From positions 1 to 64,000 of the forward strand of contig NZ_QAYC01000008.1 in assembly GCF_003053725.1 (NCBI RefSeq): a stretch of DNA of 64,000 nt. The letters are read 5' to 3'. The notes beneath the pieces were generated by a model. It saw nothing but the letters and a program-made list of their open reading frames with translations, did no database searches and was not told the origin of the DNA. The position numbers and the translations under genes are program-made. This document shows positions 35,565 to 43,696 of the stretch, in pieces. The DNA is from Rhodovulum kholense. GTDB taxonomy: Bacteria; Pseudomonadota; Alphaproteobacteria; Rhodobacterales; Rhodobacteraceae. Every line of letters starts with the position of its first letter. Position 1 is the stretch's first letter.

Positions 35565-36377
35565 TCAGAACCGATAGAGATCGCGCCCGAACGAGGGGTC
35601 GCCGCGCAGCGCACGGAACATCGTCTGGACCCGGCTCCGGCGTCCGCTGCAGACCCTGAGTGCCGTGACCTCCGCGTCAACGGCCTCGCCGCGGAACCGC
35701 GCGACCCAGTCCTCGGTCTCGGCATTGCGCTGGACCGCGTAGCGCGCGTCGGGCGTGGCGTCGCATCTGACCCCAAGGGCCGACGCGGCCCAGTCGAGAT
35801 AGGGGGTCGGGTCCCCAAGCAGCGGCTCATAGACGAACGCCTTGGGCGCCAGCCCGGTGATCGTCTCGTAGGCATTCCAAAAGGCATCGCTGCGTTCGAG
35901 GAAATGGATGGCCCGCGCGATCTCGGCCCGGTCGAAAACGGTGTGGCGGTCGTTGCCGCGCAATTCGCTCGACCAGCGGCCGGTCTGCCGCGCCTTGACC
36001 AGCGAGATCGCCTGGCGCAGCCGGTCCTGCCGGGTGAGACGCGCCAGATGAATCTCGTGCGCCCGGGCGCAGAGCGTCAGGAAATCGGCCCCATAGGTTT
36101 CGCCGAACCACAGAAGATGCCGCGGAAAGATCTTGAGCGCGAAGCGCCCGTTCGCGCCGCTGGCCGCGGCAACAACCGCCGCGACATATCCTTCCGCGTC
36201 GGTGCGGCGGGGATCGACGCCCAGAAGCTTCGGCTCGATCCATTCCGAGGACCGCCCCATCACGCCGGTCGCGTCGGTCAGCTGCCCGAGCCAGCTCGAC
36301 CCGCTGCGGCCCTCGGCCAGAAGGACGATGCCGGTCTGGCGGCCGGAAACGGCAGAGGTGTCGGAGGGTGTGGACAT
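35565..36377 (-). CDS. Sulfotransferase (Stf0-like)
   Basis: The 270-residue protein begins with the PAPS 5'-phosphosulfate loop (LLAEGRSGSSWLGQLT) and a following helix. It also has the mid-protein RLTRQDRLRQAISLVKARQT, resembling the 3'-phosphate-binding segment and stem of Stf0-type trehalose sulfotransferases. It would transfer sulfate from PAPS to a sugar hydroxyl. The location between an aminotransferase gene and the rfb genes suggests sulfation of a surface polysaccharide. The start at 36377 lies just before the P-loop; a much longer open frame upstream overlaps the divergent rfbF gene and is rejected. The ribosome binding site is weak. Confidence 0.75.
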   Translation of the reverse strand: MSTPSDTSAVSGRQTGIVLLAEGRSGSSWLGQLTDATGVMGRSSEWIEPKLLGVDPRRTDAEGYVAAVVAAASGANGRFALKIFPRHLLWFGETYGADFLTLCARAHEIHLARLTRQDRLRQAISLVKARQTGRWSSELRGNDRHTVFDRAEIARAIHFLERSDAFWNAYETITGLAPKAFVYEPLLGDPTPYLDWAASALGVRCDATPDARYAVQRNAETEDWVARFRGEAVDAEVTALRVCSGRRSRVQTMFRALRGDPSFGRDLYRF

Positions 36378-36500
36378 CGCGGGGTCACTTTTCGACAGGC
36401 CGCCTGGCGCGGCACGGGGGCTTCGGAATTGCGCCCCACGCCTTGATAGGATACGGCGAGGGCCGAGGCAATGAACGGGCGACGGGGGCGCGGCAGCGGC

Positions 36501-37271
36501 ATGCAGGCAGTCATTCTGGCCGGCGGCTTCGGGACACGGATCTCGGAGGAAAGCCATCTGCGGCCGAAACCCATGATCGAGATCGGCGGCCGCCCGATCC
36601 TGTGGCACATCCTCAAGATCTACGCCGCCCATGGCATCACCGATTTCGTGATCTGCTGCGGCTATCGCGGCTACATGATCAAGGAATATTTCGCCAATCT
36701 GGTGCTGCATTCCTCGGACATCACCGTCGATACCCGCACCGGCGAGATCACCTATCACAACTCGGTCGCCGAGCCCTGGCGGGTGACCCTTGTCGATACC
36801 GGCGCCGACTCGATGACCGGCGGGCGGCTCAGGCGCGTCCGGCCCTATCTGGGCGAGCGGTTCTGCATGACCTATGGCGACGGGCTGGCCGATATCGACA
36901 TCCGCGCCGAGATCGAGTTTCACATCCGCCACGGGCGCGAGGCGACGGTCGCCGCGGTGATCCCTCCGGGCCGCTATGGCGCGCTCGAGATGACCGACGA
37001 GGCCGAGGTCCGGCGCTTTACCGAAAAGCCGCCGGGCGACGAGGGCCGGATCAACGGGGGCTTTTTCGTGCTCGATCACAGCGTGCTCGACCGGATCGAG
37101 GGCGATCCGACGCCGTTCGAGGCCGCGCCGCTGGAAGGTCTTGCCCGCGATGGCCAGCTGATGGCCTGGCGCCATCCCGGCTTCTGGCATGCGATGGACA
37201 CGCTGCGCGACCGCAACCACCTGGAAAACCTCTGGGCCTCGGGCACGGCGCCCTGGAAGATCTGGGCGTGA
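36501..37271 (+). CDS. rfbF: Glucose-1-phosphate cytidylyltransferase
   Basis: The 256-residue nucleotidyltransferase begins with MQAVILAGGFGTRISEESHL and PKPMIEIGGRPILWHI, the RfbF signature. It makes CDP-glucose from CTP and glucose-1-phosphate. The block FMAMDTLRD-type ending (FWHAMDTLRDRNHLENLW) is also typical. The first Met that starts the nucleotide-binding strand was chosen over an in-frame ATG ten codons earlier. Its TGA overlaps the GTG start of rfbG (GTGA), so the two are coupled. Together they produce CDP-4-keto-6-deoxyglucose, the precursor of 3,6-dideoxy and branched sugars. Confidence 0.9.
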   Translation: MQAVILAGGFGTRISEESHLRPKPMIEIGGRPILWHILKIYAAHGITDFVICCGYRGYMIKEYFANLVLHSSDITVDTRTGEITYHNSVAEPWRVTLVDTGADSMTGGRLRRVRPYLGERFCMTYGDGLADIDIRAEIEFHIRHGREATVAAVIPPGRYGALEMTDEAEVRRFTEKPPGDEGRINGGFFVLDHSVLDRIEGDPTPFEAAPLEGLARDGQLMAWRHPGFWHAMDTLRDRNHLENLWASGTAPWKIWA

Positions 37272-38320
37272 GCTTCTGGGCCGGAAAACGGGTGCTGCTG
37301 ACCGGGCATACCGGGTTCAAGGGCGCCTGGGCGGGCCGCTGGCTGGCGCGGCGCGGGGCCGAGGTCACCGGGATCGCGCTGCCGCCCGAGCCGGGGCCTG
37401 CGCTTTACGACATCCTCGGGCAGGACCACCTTGCGGCCTCGCATATGGCCGACCTGCGCGATGCCGGGCGGACCGCGGAACTGGTGCGCGCGGCGCGGCC
37501 CGAGATCGTTCTGCATCTGGCCGCGCAGCCGCTGGTGCGGCTGTCCTATGCCGACCCGGTGCTGACCTTCGGCAGCAACGTGATGGGCACGGTTCACCTG
37601 CTGGACGCGCTGCGCCGCGAGGCCCGGCCGGAGGCCGTGCTGGTGGTGACCTCGGACAAGGTCTACGAGAACGACAATTCCGGCCGCGCCTTTGCCGAGA
37701 CCGACCGGCTGGGCGGCCATGACCCCTATTCCGCCTCGAAGGCCGCGACCGAGATCGCGGTCGCCTCGTTCCGCCGCGCCTTCTTCGCCGAGGCCGGCAT
37801 TCCGCTGGCGACCGCGCGGGGCGGCAACGTGATCGGCGGCGGCGATTTCTCGGCCGACCGGCTGGTGCCCGACATCGTGCGCGCGCTGATGGCCGATACC
37901 CCGCCCGAGATCCGCAATCCCGGCGCCACCCGGCCCTGGCAGCATGTGCTGGACTGTCTCGACGGATATCTCACCTTCGTGCAGGCGCTGGCCGAGGGCC
38001 GCGCCCTGCCCGAGGCGCTGAATTTCGGCCCCGCCCCCGACACGCCCGCCGTGACCGTCGCGGACCTTGCCGAGGGGCTTTATGCGGCACTCGGGCGCAA
38101 GCCCACGCTTGCCACCCCGGCCGAAAGCGGCCCGCACGAGATGGCCCATCTTGCCATCGACGCGGGGCTTGCCGCCCGGACGCTGGGCTGGCGGCCCCGG
38201 TTGTCGGGCGCCGAGACGCTCGATCTTACCGCCCGCTGGTATGCGGGCTTTCTGGCGGGCGAAGACGCGGCCCGCCTGACCGATCAGCAGATCGACCAGT
38301 ATCAGGACAGGACGCCGTGA
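37268..38320 (+). CDS. rfbG: CDP-glucose 4,6-dehydratase
   Basis: The 350-residue short-chain dehydrogenase-type enzyme has the NAD loop LLTGHTGFKGAW, the VTSDKVYEN motif and the YSASK catalytic pair. It also has RPWQHVLDCLDGYL, typical of RfbG. It converts CDP-glucose to CDP-4-keto-6-deoxyglucose. It uses a GTG start overlapping the rfbF stop, and its own TGA overlaps the GTG of the methyltransferase gene. All four sugar-nucleotide genes from rfbF to the rfbC-like gene overlap in this way. Confidence 0.9.
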   Translation: MSFWAGKRVLLTGHTGFKGAWAGRWLARRGAEVTGIALPPEPGPALYDILGQDHLAASHMADLRDAGRTAELVRAARPEIVLHLAAQPLVRLSYADPVLTFGSNVMGTVHLLDALRREARPEAVLVVTSDKVYENDNSGRAFAETDRLGGHDPYSASKAATEIAVASFRRAFFAEAGIPLATARGGNVIGGGDFSADRLVPDIVRALMADTPPEIRNPGATRPWQHVLDCLDGYLTFVQALAEGRALPEALNFGPAPDTPAVTVADLAEGLYAALGRKPTLATPAESGPHEMAHLAIDAGLAARTLGWRPRLSGAETLDLTARWYAGFLAGEDAARLTDQQIDQYQDRTP

Positions 38321-39546
38321 CCCGCCATTGCCGCTTTTGCCAGGCCCCGCTGGAGCAGACCCTCGTCGATCTGGGCGAGACGCCGCTGGCCAACAGCTTT
38401 CTGCCCGACAGCCCCGAGGCCATCGCCGCGGAACGCCGCTTTCCGCTGCATGTGATGGTCTGCACGACCTGCTGGCTGGCGCAGACGACCGAGACGGTAC
38501 CGGCCGATGCGATCTTCGCCCATGACTATGCTTATCTCTCGTCCTATTCGGCTGGCTGGGTCGCCCATGCCCGCCGCTATGCCGAGGCCATGGCCGACCG
38601 CTTCGGCCTGGGGGCCGGGTCGCGGGTGGTCGAGATCGCCTCGAATGACGGCTACCTGCTGCAGCACTTCGTGGCTATGGGCGTGCCGGTTCTGGGGGTC
38701 GAGCCTGCGGGCCATGCCGCCGAGGTGGCCGAGAGCATCGGCGTGCCGACCCGGGTGATGTTTTTCGACGAAACGTCGGCGGCGGCGCTGCGCGACGAGG
38801 GCTTCGCCGCCGATCTGATGGCCGCCAACAACGTGCTGGCCCATGTGCCCGACATCCGCAGCTTTGCCGCCGGGTTCCGGGTGCTGCTGAAGCCCGAGGG
38901 CGTCGCGACCTTCGAGTTTCCGCATCTGGCCCGGCTGATCGAGCAGGTCCAGTTCGACACGATCTATCACGAGCATTATTCCTATCTGTCGCTGACCTTC
39001 GTCGAGCGGCTGATGCGCGAGGTCGGGCTTTCGGTCTTCGATATCGAGCGGCTGCCGACCCATGGCGGCTCGCTTCGGGTCTTCGTGGGCCATCCGGGCG
39101 CCCATGCCGAGACCGAGGCGGTGGCGGCCCTGAGGGCCGAAGAGGCGGCGCTGCAGCTTGACCGGCCCGAGGGCTATGCGGGCCTTGCCGCCAGGGTCGC
39201 GCGGGTCGTGGCCGATTTCCGCGCCTTCGTCGCCCGCGCCCGGGCCGAGGGCAAGACGGTCGCGGGCTATGGCGCGGCGGCCAAGGGCAACACCTTCCTG
39301 AACGTCGCGGGGATCGGGCCGGACGACATCGCCTTCGTCGTCGACCGCAACCCGCAAAAGCAGGACCGCCTGCTGCCGGGCAGCCACATCCCGGTCTTGG
39401 CGCCCGAGGAAATCGCGCGGCAGAGGCCCGATTACCTCGTCATCCTGCCCTGGAACATCGCCGAGGAAGTGATGGACCAGCAGGCCGCGATCCGCGACTG
39501 GGGCGGGCGCTTCGTGACCGCCGTGCCGGAACTGATCGTCCGGTGA
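38317..39546 (+). CDS. Sugar-nucleotide C-methyltransferase (TylCIII/NovU-like)
   Basis: The 409-residue enzyme has an N-terminal zinc-binding segment (CRFCQAPLEQTLVDLG, then CTTCWLAQ), a SAM-binding domain (VVEIASNDGYLLQHF) and a C-terminal domain with GYGAAAKGNTFLNVAGI. This three-part design is that of NDP-hexose 3-C-methyltransferases, which use the active-site His in IYHEHYSYLS. In this operon it would add a methyl branch to the CDP-4-keto-6-deoxy sugar. GTG start overlapping rfbG; its stop overlaps the next gene's GTG. Confidence 0.85.
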   Translation: MTRHCRFCQAPLEQTLVDLGETPLANSFLPDSPEAIAAERRFPLHVMVCTTCWLAQTTETVPADAIFAHDYAYLSSYSAGWVAHARRYAEAMADRFGLGAGSRVVEIASNDGYLLQHFVAMGVPVLGVEPAGHAAEVAESIGVPTRVMFFDETSAAALRDEGFAADLMAANNVLAHVPDIRSFAAGFRVLLKPEGVATFEFPHLARLIEQVQFDTIYHEHYSYLSLTFVERLMREVGLSVFDIERLPTHGGSLRVFVGHPGAHAETEAVAALRAEEAALQLDRPEGYAGLAARVARVVADFRAFVARARAEGKTVAGYGAAAKGNTFLNVAGIGPDDIAFVVDRNPQKQDRLLPGSHIPVLAPEEIARQRPDYLVILPWNIAEEVMDQQAAIRDWGGRFVTAVPELIVR

Positions 39547-40076
39547 GGCTGACCGAGGGCGATCTTCCCGGCCTGTATCTGGTCGAAAGCCCGGTTCATG
39601 CCGATGCGCGCGGCAGCTTCGCGCGCGCCTGGTGCCGCGACACGTTCCGCGCGGCGGGGCTCGACTTCGATCCGGTGCAGGCGAACCTGTCGACTAACAC
39701 CGCGCGGCACACCCTGCGCGGGCTGCATTATCAGGACCCGCCTTATGCCGAGGCCAAGCTGGTGCGCTGCGTGGCCGGGCGGATCTGGGATGTCGCGGTC
39801 GATTTGCGCCCCGGCCCCGGCTACGGCCGCTGGCAGGCGGTCGAGCTGTCGGCCGAGCGCGCCAACGCGCTGTTCCTGCCCGAAGGTCTGGCGCACGGCT
39901 TTCTGACGCTGACACCGGGCGCGGTCGTTCTGTACCACATGGGCGCGGCCCATGTTCCGGGGCAGGCCCGGGGCATCCGCTGGGACGACCCGGATCTGGC
40001 CATCGCCTGGCCAGCGCCCCCCGAGGTGATGTCCGAGGCCGACCGGACCTGGCCCGGACTGGCAGAGCGGACCTGA
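39543..40076 (+). CDS. rfbC: dTDP-4-dehydrorhamnose 3,5-epimerase family (RfbC-like)
   Basis: The 177-residue cupin-type protein has SPVHADARGSFARAW, the active-site motif RGLHYQDPPYAEAKLVRC and FLPEGLAHGFLTL, as in RfbC epimerases. Catalytic His and Asp residues are present. Given the CDP genes next to it, the substrate is more likely a CDP-linked keto-sugar, so the enzyme may epimerise at C5 only. GTG start overlaps the methyltransferase stop. Confidence 0.8.
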   Translation: MRLTEGDLPGLYLVESPVHADARGSFARAWCRDTFRAAGLDFDPVQANLSTNTARHTLRGLHYQDPPYAEAKLVRCVAGRIWDVAVDLRPGPGYGRWQAVELSAERANALFLPEGLAHGFLTLTPGAVVLYHMGAAHVPGQARGIRWDDPDLAIAWPAPPEVMSEADRTWPGLAERT

Positions 40077-40153
40077 CGCGAGGCCGCTCGCCTGTCCTTG
40101 TCGCCCGTGCTATGGCGTCCCGAACCGCACAGAAACACCCGTTCGGGGGGCAC

Positions 40154-40864
40154 ATGATCCTCGTCATCTCGCTTGACCGCTCGCACGAGCGGAGGCAGGC
40201 CGTCACCGCCGCCATGGATGCCCTCGGGCTGGCTTTCCGCTTCGTCGACGCGGTCGATGCGCGCCGCGATGCCCTGACGCCGGTCGCCCCGGCCGCCCGG
40301 ATCCGCGCCGCGATGGAGCGCGACATGAGCGACGGGGAAAAGGCCTGCGCGCTCAGCCACCGCAAGGCCTATGAAACCTTTCTGGCCAGCGATGACAGCC
40401 ATGCGGTGATCCTGGAGGACGATGCGATCCCCTCGCCCGCCTTCGCCGCGTTCCTGGGCGCGGGCGGGCACCTCAAGCATCCGATGATCCTGTATTATCA
40501 TTCGGGTGCCCGCGTCCTGCGGAAGCCGGGCGTGCCCGCGCTTGGCGACCATCGGCTGTTCCGGCTGGCGCTGCCCGCGAACGGGGCGGTGGCCTACAGT
40601 CTGGACCGCGCCGCGGCAAAGGCGCTTCTGGCGGCGCAGACGCCGGTGGTGCGCAAGGCCGACTGGCCGATGGACATCGCGGCGCTGGGCGCCCTGGTCG
40701 TCGTGCCGCAACTGGTTGGCCATCCCGACCGGATCGCGGACCCGGGCCAGTCGCTGCTGGCGGCGGGGCGGACGAACAGGCGGGGCCTGCGGCTGGGGCG
40801 GTATCTGCGGGCGGAGTATTACCGGCGCAAGTTTCTGAAGCTGACCACGCGGCGGGTCAGCTAG
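40154..40864 (+). CDS. Glycosyltransferase family 25 (LPS-type)
   Basis: The 236-residue protein starts with MILVISLDRSHERRQAV, has the family motif SDGEKACALSHRKAYETFL and the metal-binding EDDAIPS. These are hallmarks of GT25 transferases that add galactose or related sugars to lipopolysaccharide. GGGGGG lies four bases before the ATG at 40154; an in-frame ATG 14 codons earlier has no such element. It ends ten bases before the convergent ccoS gene. It is likely to act with the branched-sugar genes upstream. Confidence 0.8.
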   Translation: MILVISLDRSHERRQAVTAAMDALGLAFRFVDAVDARRDALTPVAPAARIRAAMERDMSDGEKACALSHRKAYETFLASDDSHAVILEDDAIPSPAFAAFLGAGGHLKHPMILYYHSGARVLRKPGVPALGDHRLFRLALPANGAVAYSLDRAAAKALLAAQTPVVRKADWPMDIAALGALVVVPQLVGHPDRIADPGQSLLAAGRTNRRGLRLGRYLRAEYYRRKFLKLTTRRVS

Positions 40865-40874
40865 GCGCCCGGTT

Positions 40875-41033
40875 TCAGGGCTTGGGGTGGTCGTCCCAGT
40901 CCTCGTTCAGGATCCGCCGGGCGTCGCCCTCGGGGTCCTCGAACTGGTGTGAGCGCAGCGCCCAAAAAAAGGCGCCAAGCCCCAGACCTCCGAGGAAGAG
41001 CGAAATCGGGATGAGATAGGCGATGATCTGCAT
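40875..41033 (-). CDS. ccoS: cbb3 oxidase maturation protein CcoS
   Basis: This very small protein (52 residues) has one N-terminal membrane segment (IIAYLIPISLFLGGLGLGAF) and the conserved tail FFWALRSHQFEDPEGDARRI that defines CcoS. It is required to insert cofactors into the catalytic subunit. It is the last gene of ccoGHIS, five bases after ccoI. It has no separate open frame of its own in a size-filtered list, so it is easily missed. Confidence 0.9.
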   Translation of the reverse strand: MQIIAYLIPISLFLGGLGLGAFFWALRSHQFEDPEGDARRILNEDWDDHPKP

Positions 41034-41038
41034 GGGGC

Positions 41039-43228
41039 CTACCTTACCCTCAGCGCGTTCAGCGAGACGGTGATCGACGAGGCCGACATCGCCAGCGCGG
41101 CCGCCAGCGGCGTGGCCAGCCCGACCAGCGCGATCGGCACCGCGATCAGGTTGTAAAGCGCCGAGATCGCGAAGTTCTCGCGGATGCGCCGGGTGGCCTT
41201 GCGCGCCGTCGTCACGGCCCCCGACAACGCCGACAGGTCCTTGCCCAGCAGCACGATGTCCGAGGCCACCCGCGCCGCATCCAGCGCGCTGGCGGGCGAG
41301 ATCGAGACATGCGCCGCGGCCAGCGCGGCGGTGTCGTTCAGCCCGTCGCCCACCATCAGCACGCGCCGTCCCTCGCGGCTGAGCGCCTGCACGGTGGCGG
41401 CCTTGTCCTCGGGCAGCGCCTCGGCCTGCCAGTCGGCGATCCCGAGCCGCGCGGCCAGATCCGCCACCGGACCGGGCGCGTCGCCCGACACCAGCCGCAC
41501 CGACAGCCCCAGCGCCAAAAGCCCCGCCACCGCCTCTTCGGCCCCCGGGCGCAGCCGGTCGGCGAAGGTGAAGGCCACCGGCGCCCGCGCCCCCACCTGC
41601 AGCCAGGAGGCGGTCTCGGCCCCGGACCGCGCGCCGACCCAGGCGGCCCGGCCAAAGCGTACGCGCTCGCCGCCGAAGGCACCCTCGATCCCGTAGCCCG
41701 GCACCTCGCGGATGTCGGCGACCCGGGCCGGGTGAAGCCCGGCCTTGCGCCCCGCCTCGGCCAGCGCGCGGGCCAGCGGATGGGCCGAGCCCTCCGCCAG
41801 CGCCAGCGCGATTTCCAGATCGCGGCGGGGATGATCGCCCAGATTGGTCGGCTCGGGCGCGCCGAGCGTCAGCGTGCCGGTCTTGTCGAAGACGACCGCA
41901 TCGACCTCGGCCAGACGTTCGAGCGCGGTGCCGTCCTTGATCAGCAGCCCGCGCCGGAACAGCCGCCCCGACGCGGCGGTGGTGACGGCGGGCACGGCCA
42001 GCCCCAGCGCACATGGGCAGGTGATGATCAGCACGGCGACCGCGATGTTCAGCGCCAGCCGGATGTCGCCGCCGGAAATCCAGAGCCAGGCCAGAAACGC
42101 CGCCAGAGCCAGAAGATGCACGCCGGGGGCATAGATCCGCGCGGCCCGGTCGGCGAGCGAGGTGTAGCGGTTCTTCGAGCTTTCGGCGATGGCGACCAGA
42201 TCGGCCATGCGGTGCAGCGAGCTGTCCTGCCCGGCCGCGGTCACGGTCATGGCCAGCGGCCCGGTCAGGTTCACCTCGCCCGCGCTCAGCGCCATGCCCG
42301 GTCCGGCAAAGGCGGGCAGGCTCTCGCCGGTCAGCAGCGAGCGGTCGATTTCCGACTGGCCCTCGGCCACGATCCCGTCGACCGGCACCCGGGCGCCGGG
42401 GCGCACCAGCACCACGTCGCCGACCGCGATCCCGGCAATCGGCACCGTCTCTTCGCCCGTTGCCGTTCGGCGCTGCGCGCGCGGCACCTCGAGCGCGGCC
42501 AGTTCCTCGGCGGCCGAACGCGCGACGGCGCGGGTGCGGTGGTCGAGATAGCGGCCCGCCAGCAGGAAGAAGGTCAGCGACAGCGCCGCGTCGAAATAGG
42601 CATGCGGCCCGTGCTGGGCGGTTTCATACAGTGACATGCCCGCGGCCAGCGCGATGGCCAGCGAAATCGGCACATCCATGTTGAGCCGCCCGTGCCGCAA
42701 GACCGCAAAGGCGTTCCGGAAGAAAGGCTGGGCGGCGAAGACGATGGTCGGCAGCGCGATCATCGCCGAGACCCAGTGGAAAAGGTCGCGCGTGGCATCC
42801 GCCGCGCCCGACCAGACCGCCACCGACAGCAGCATCACGTTCATCATCGCAAAGCCCGAGACGGCGATCCGCATCAGGATATCGCGCCCGGCCTTGTCGG
42901 TCGCGGTGGCCGCGATCACACCGGGGTCGAGTTCATGCGCCTCGTAGCCGATGGCCTCCAGCACCCCGACCAGCCGGTCGGCGGTGACGGCGGGCGCGGC
43001 CTCGATGGCGACGCGTTTCAGCGTCAGGTTCACCCGGGCGTTCCGGACGCCCTCGGTGCCGTTCAGCGCCCGTTCGACCGCCGAAATACAGGCCGCGCAA
43101 TGGATCGTCGGCAGGGACAGGAACAGCCGCGCGTCCTTGGGGGCCTCGGCATCGGCCAGCGCCTCGGCCGAGGGCGCGACCGCGCAGGCCGGGCAGGCCG
43201 CCGGACGCATCTGCATCTCGGCGCCCAT
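41039..43228 (-). CDS. ccoI: Copper-translocating P-type ATPase CcoI
   Basis: The 729-residue P1B-type ATPase has an N-terminal metal-binding domain with CAAC (C44, C47), an additional CPAC at 12-15, about eight membrane segments, the transport motif CPC (ITCPCALGLAVP), the phosphorylation motif DKTGTLT and the hinge GDGLNDTA. It exports Cu(I) for CuB of the cbb3 oxidase. It lies between ccoH and ccoS, with four bases to ccoH. Membership of the ccoGHIS cluster distinguishes it from a detoxifying CopA. Confidence 0.9.
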   Translation of the reverse strand: MGAEMQMRPAACPACAVAPSAEALADAEAPKDARLFLSLPTIHCAACISAVERALNGTEGVRNARVNLTLKRVAIEAAPAVTADRLVGVLEAIGYEAHELDPGVIAATATDKAGRDILMRIAVSGFAMMNVMLLSVAVWSGAADATRDLFHWVSAMIALPTIVFAAQPFFRNAFAVLRHGRLNMDVPISLAIALAAGMSLYETAQHGPHAYFDAALSLTFFLLAGRYLDHRTRAVARSAAEELAALEVPRAQRRTATGEETVPIAGIAVGDVVLVRPGARVPVDGIVAEGQSEIDRSLLTGESLPAFAGPGMALSAGEVNLTGPLAMTVTAAGQDSSLHRMADLVAIAESSKNRYTSLADRAARIYAPGVHLLALAAFLAWLWISGGDIRLALNIAVAVLIITCPCALGLAVPAVTTAASGRLFRRGLLIKDGTALERLAEVDAVVFDKTGTLTLGAPEPTNLGDHPRRDLEIALALAEGSAHPLARALAEAGRKAGLHPARVADIREVPGYGIEGAFGGERVRFGRAAWVGARSGAETASWLQVGARAPVAFTFADRLRPGAEEAVAGLLALGLSVRLVSGDAPGPVADLAARLGIADWQAEALPEDKAATVQALSREGRRVLMVGDGLNDTAALAAAHVSISPASALDAARVASDIVLLGKDLSALSGAVTTARKATRRIRENFAISALYNLIAVPIALVGLATPLAAALAMSASSITVSLNALRVR

Positions 43229-43231
43229 GGG

Positions 43232-43696
43232 TCAGCCGTCCACGTGAAGTTGCAGCCGTTGCCGGAACGGCGTGCCGTCCTCGGAGGCGGCCGTCACGCG
43301 GATCGTCCAGAAGCCCGGCCCCAGATCGAGCGGCGACGAGAAGGTGCCGTTGTAATACAGCATCGCCGGCCTCTTGTCGTCGCGCACGCTGGTCGCGCGG
43401 CCGACCAGAACGTCGAGGTCGCGCACCTCGACCGGCTTGCCGTCCGCCCCCTCGAAGCGCAGCGCCAGCACCCGTTCGGCCTCGTCATAATCGATGCTGG
43501 TGGTCCAGCCCAGCGCCTGCTGTTCGTGCAGATGGGTGTTGAACTCCTGGCTCGCGACATAGGAATTGGCGACTTCCAGGCCGGGGAAGGTATGCACCGC
43601 CTGATAGGCCAGCGTCAGGTTGACGCCGACCACCACGGCGAAGGCCGAAACCGTGAAGATCAGGACCTTCCGGCCCGTCAGTTCGCTGCCCATCAC
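43232..43696 (-). CDS. ccoH: cbb3 oxidase assembly protein CcoH (FixH)
   Basis: The 154-residue protein has an N-terminal membrane anchor (VLIFTVSAFAVVVGVNLTLAY) and a periplasmic domain containing NSYVASQEFN and LDLGPGFWTIRV, as in FixH/CcoH. It stabilises the oxidase during assembly. Its start overlaps the ccoG stop by four bases (either of two adjacent ATG codons at 43696 and 43693 may be used). Confidence 0.88.
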   Translation of the reverse strand: MMGSELTGRKVLIFTVSAFAVVVGVNLTLAYQAVHTFPGLEVANSYVASQEFNTHLHEQQALGWTTSIDYDEAERVLALRFEGADGKPVEVRDLDVLVGRATSVRDDKRPAMLYYNGTFSSPLDLGPGFWTIRVTAASEDGTPFRQRLQLHVDG

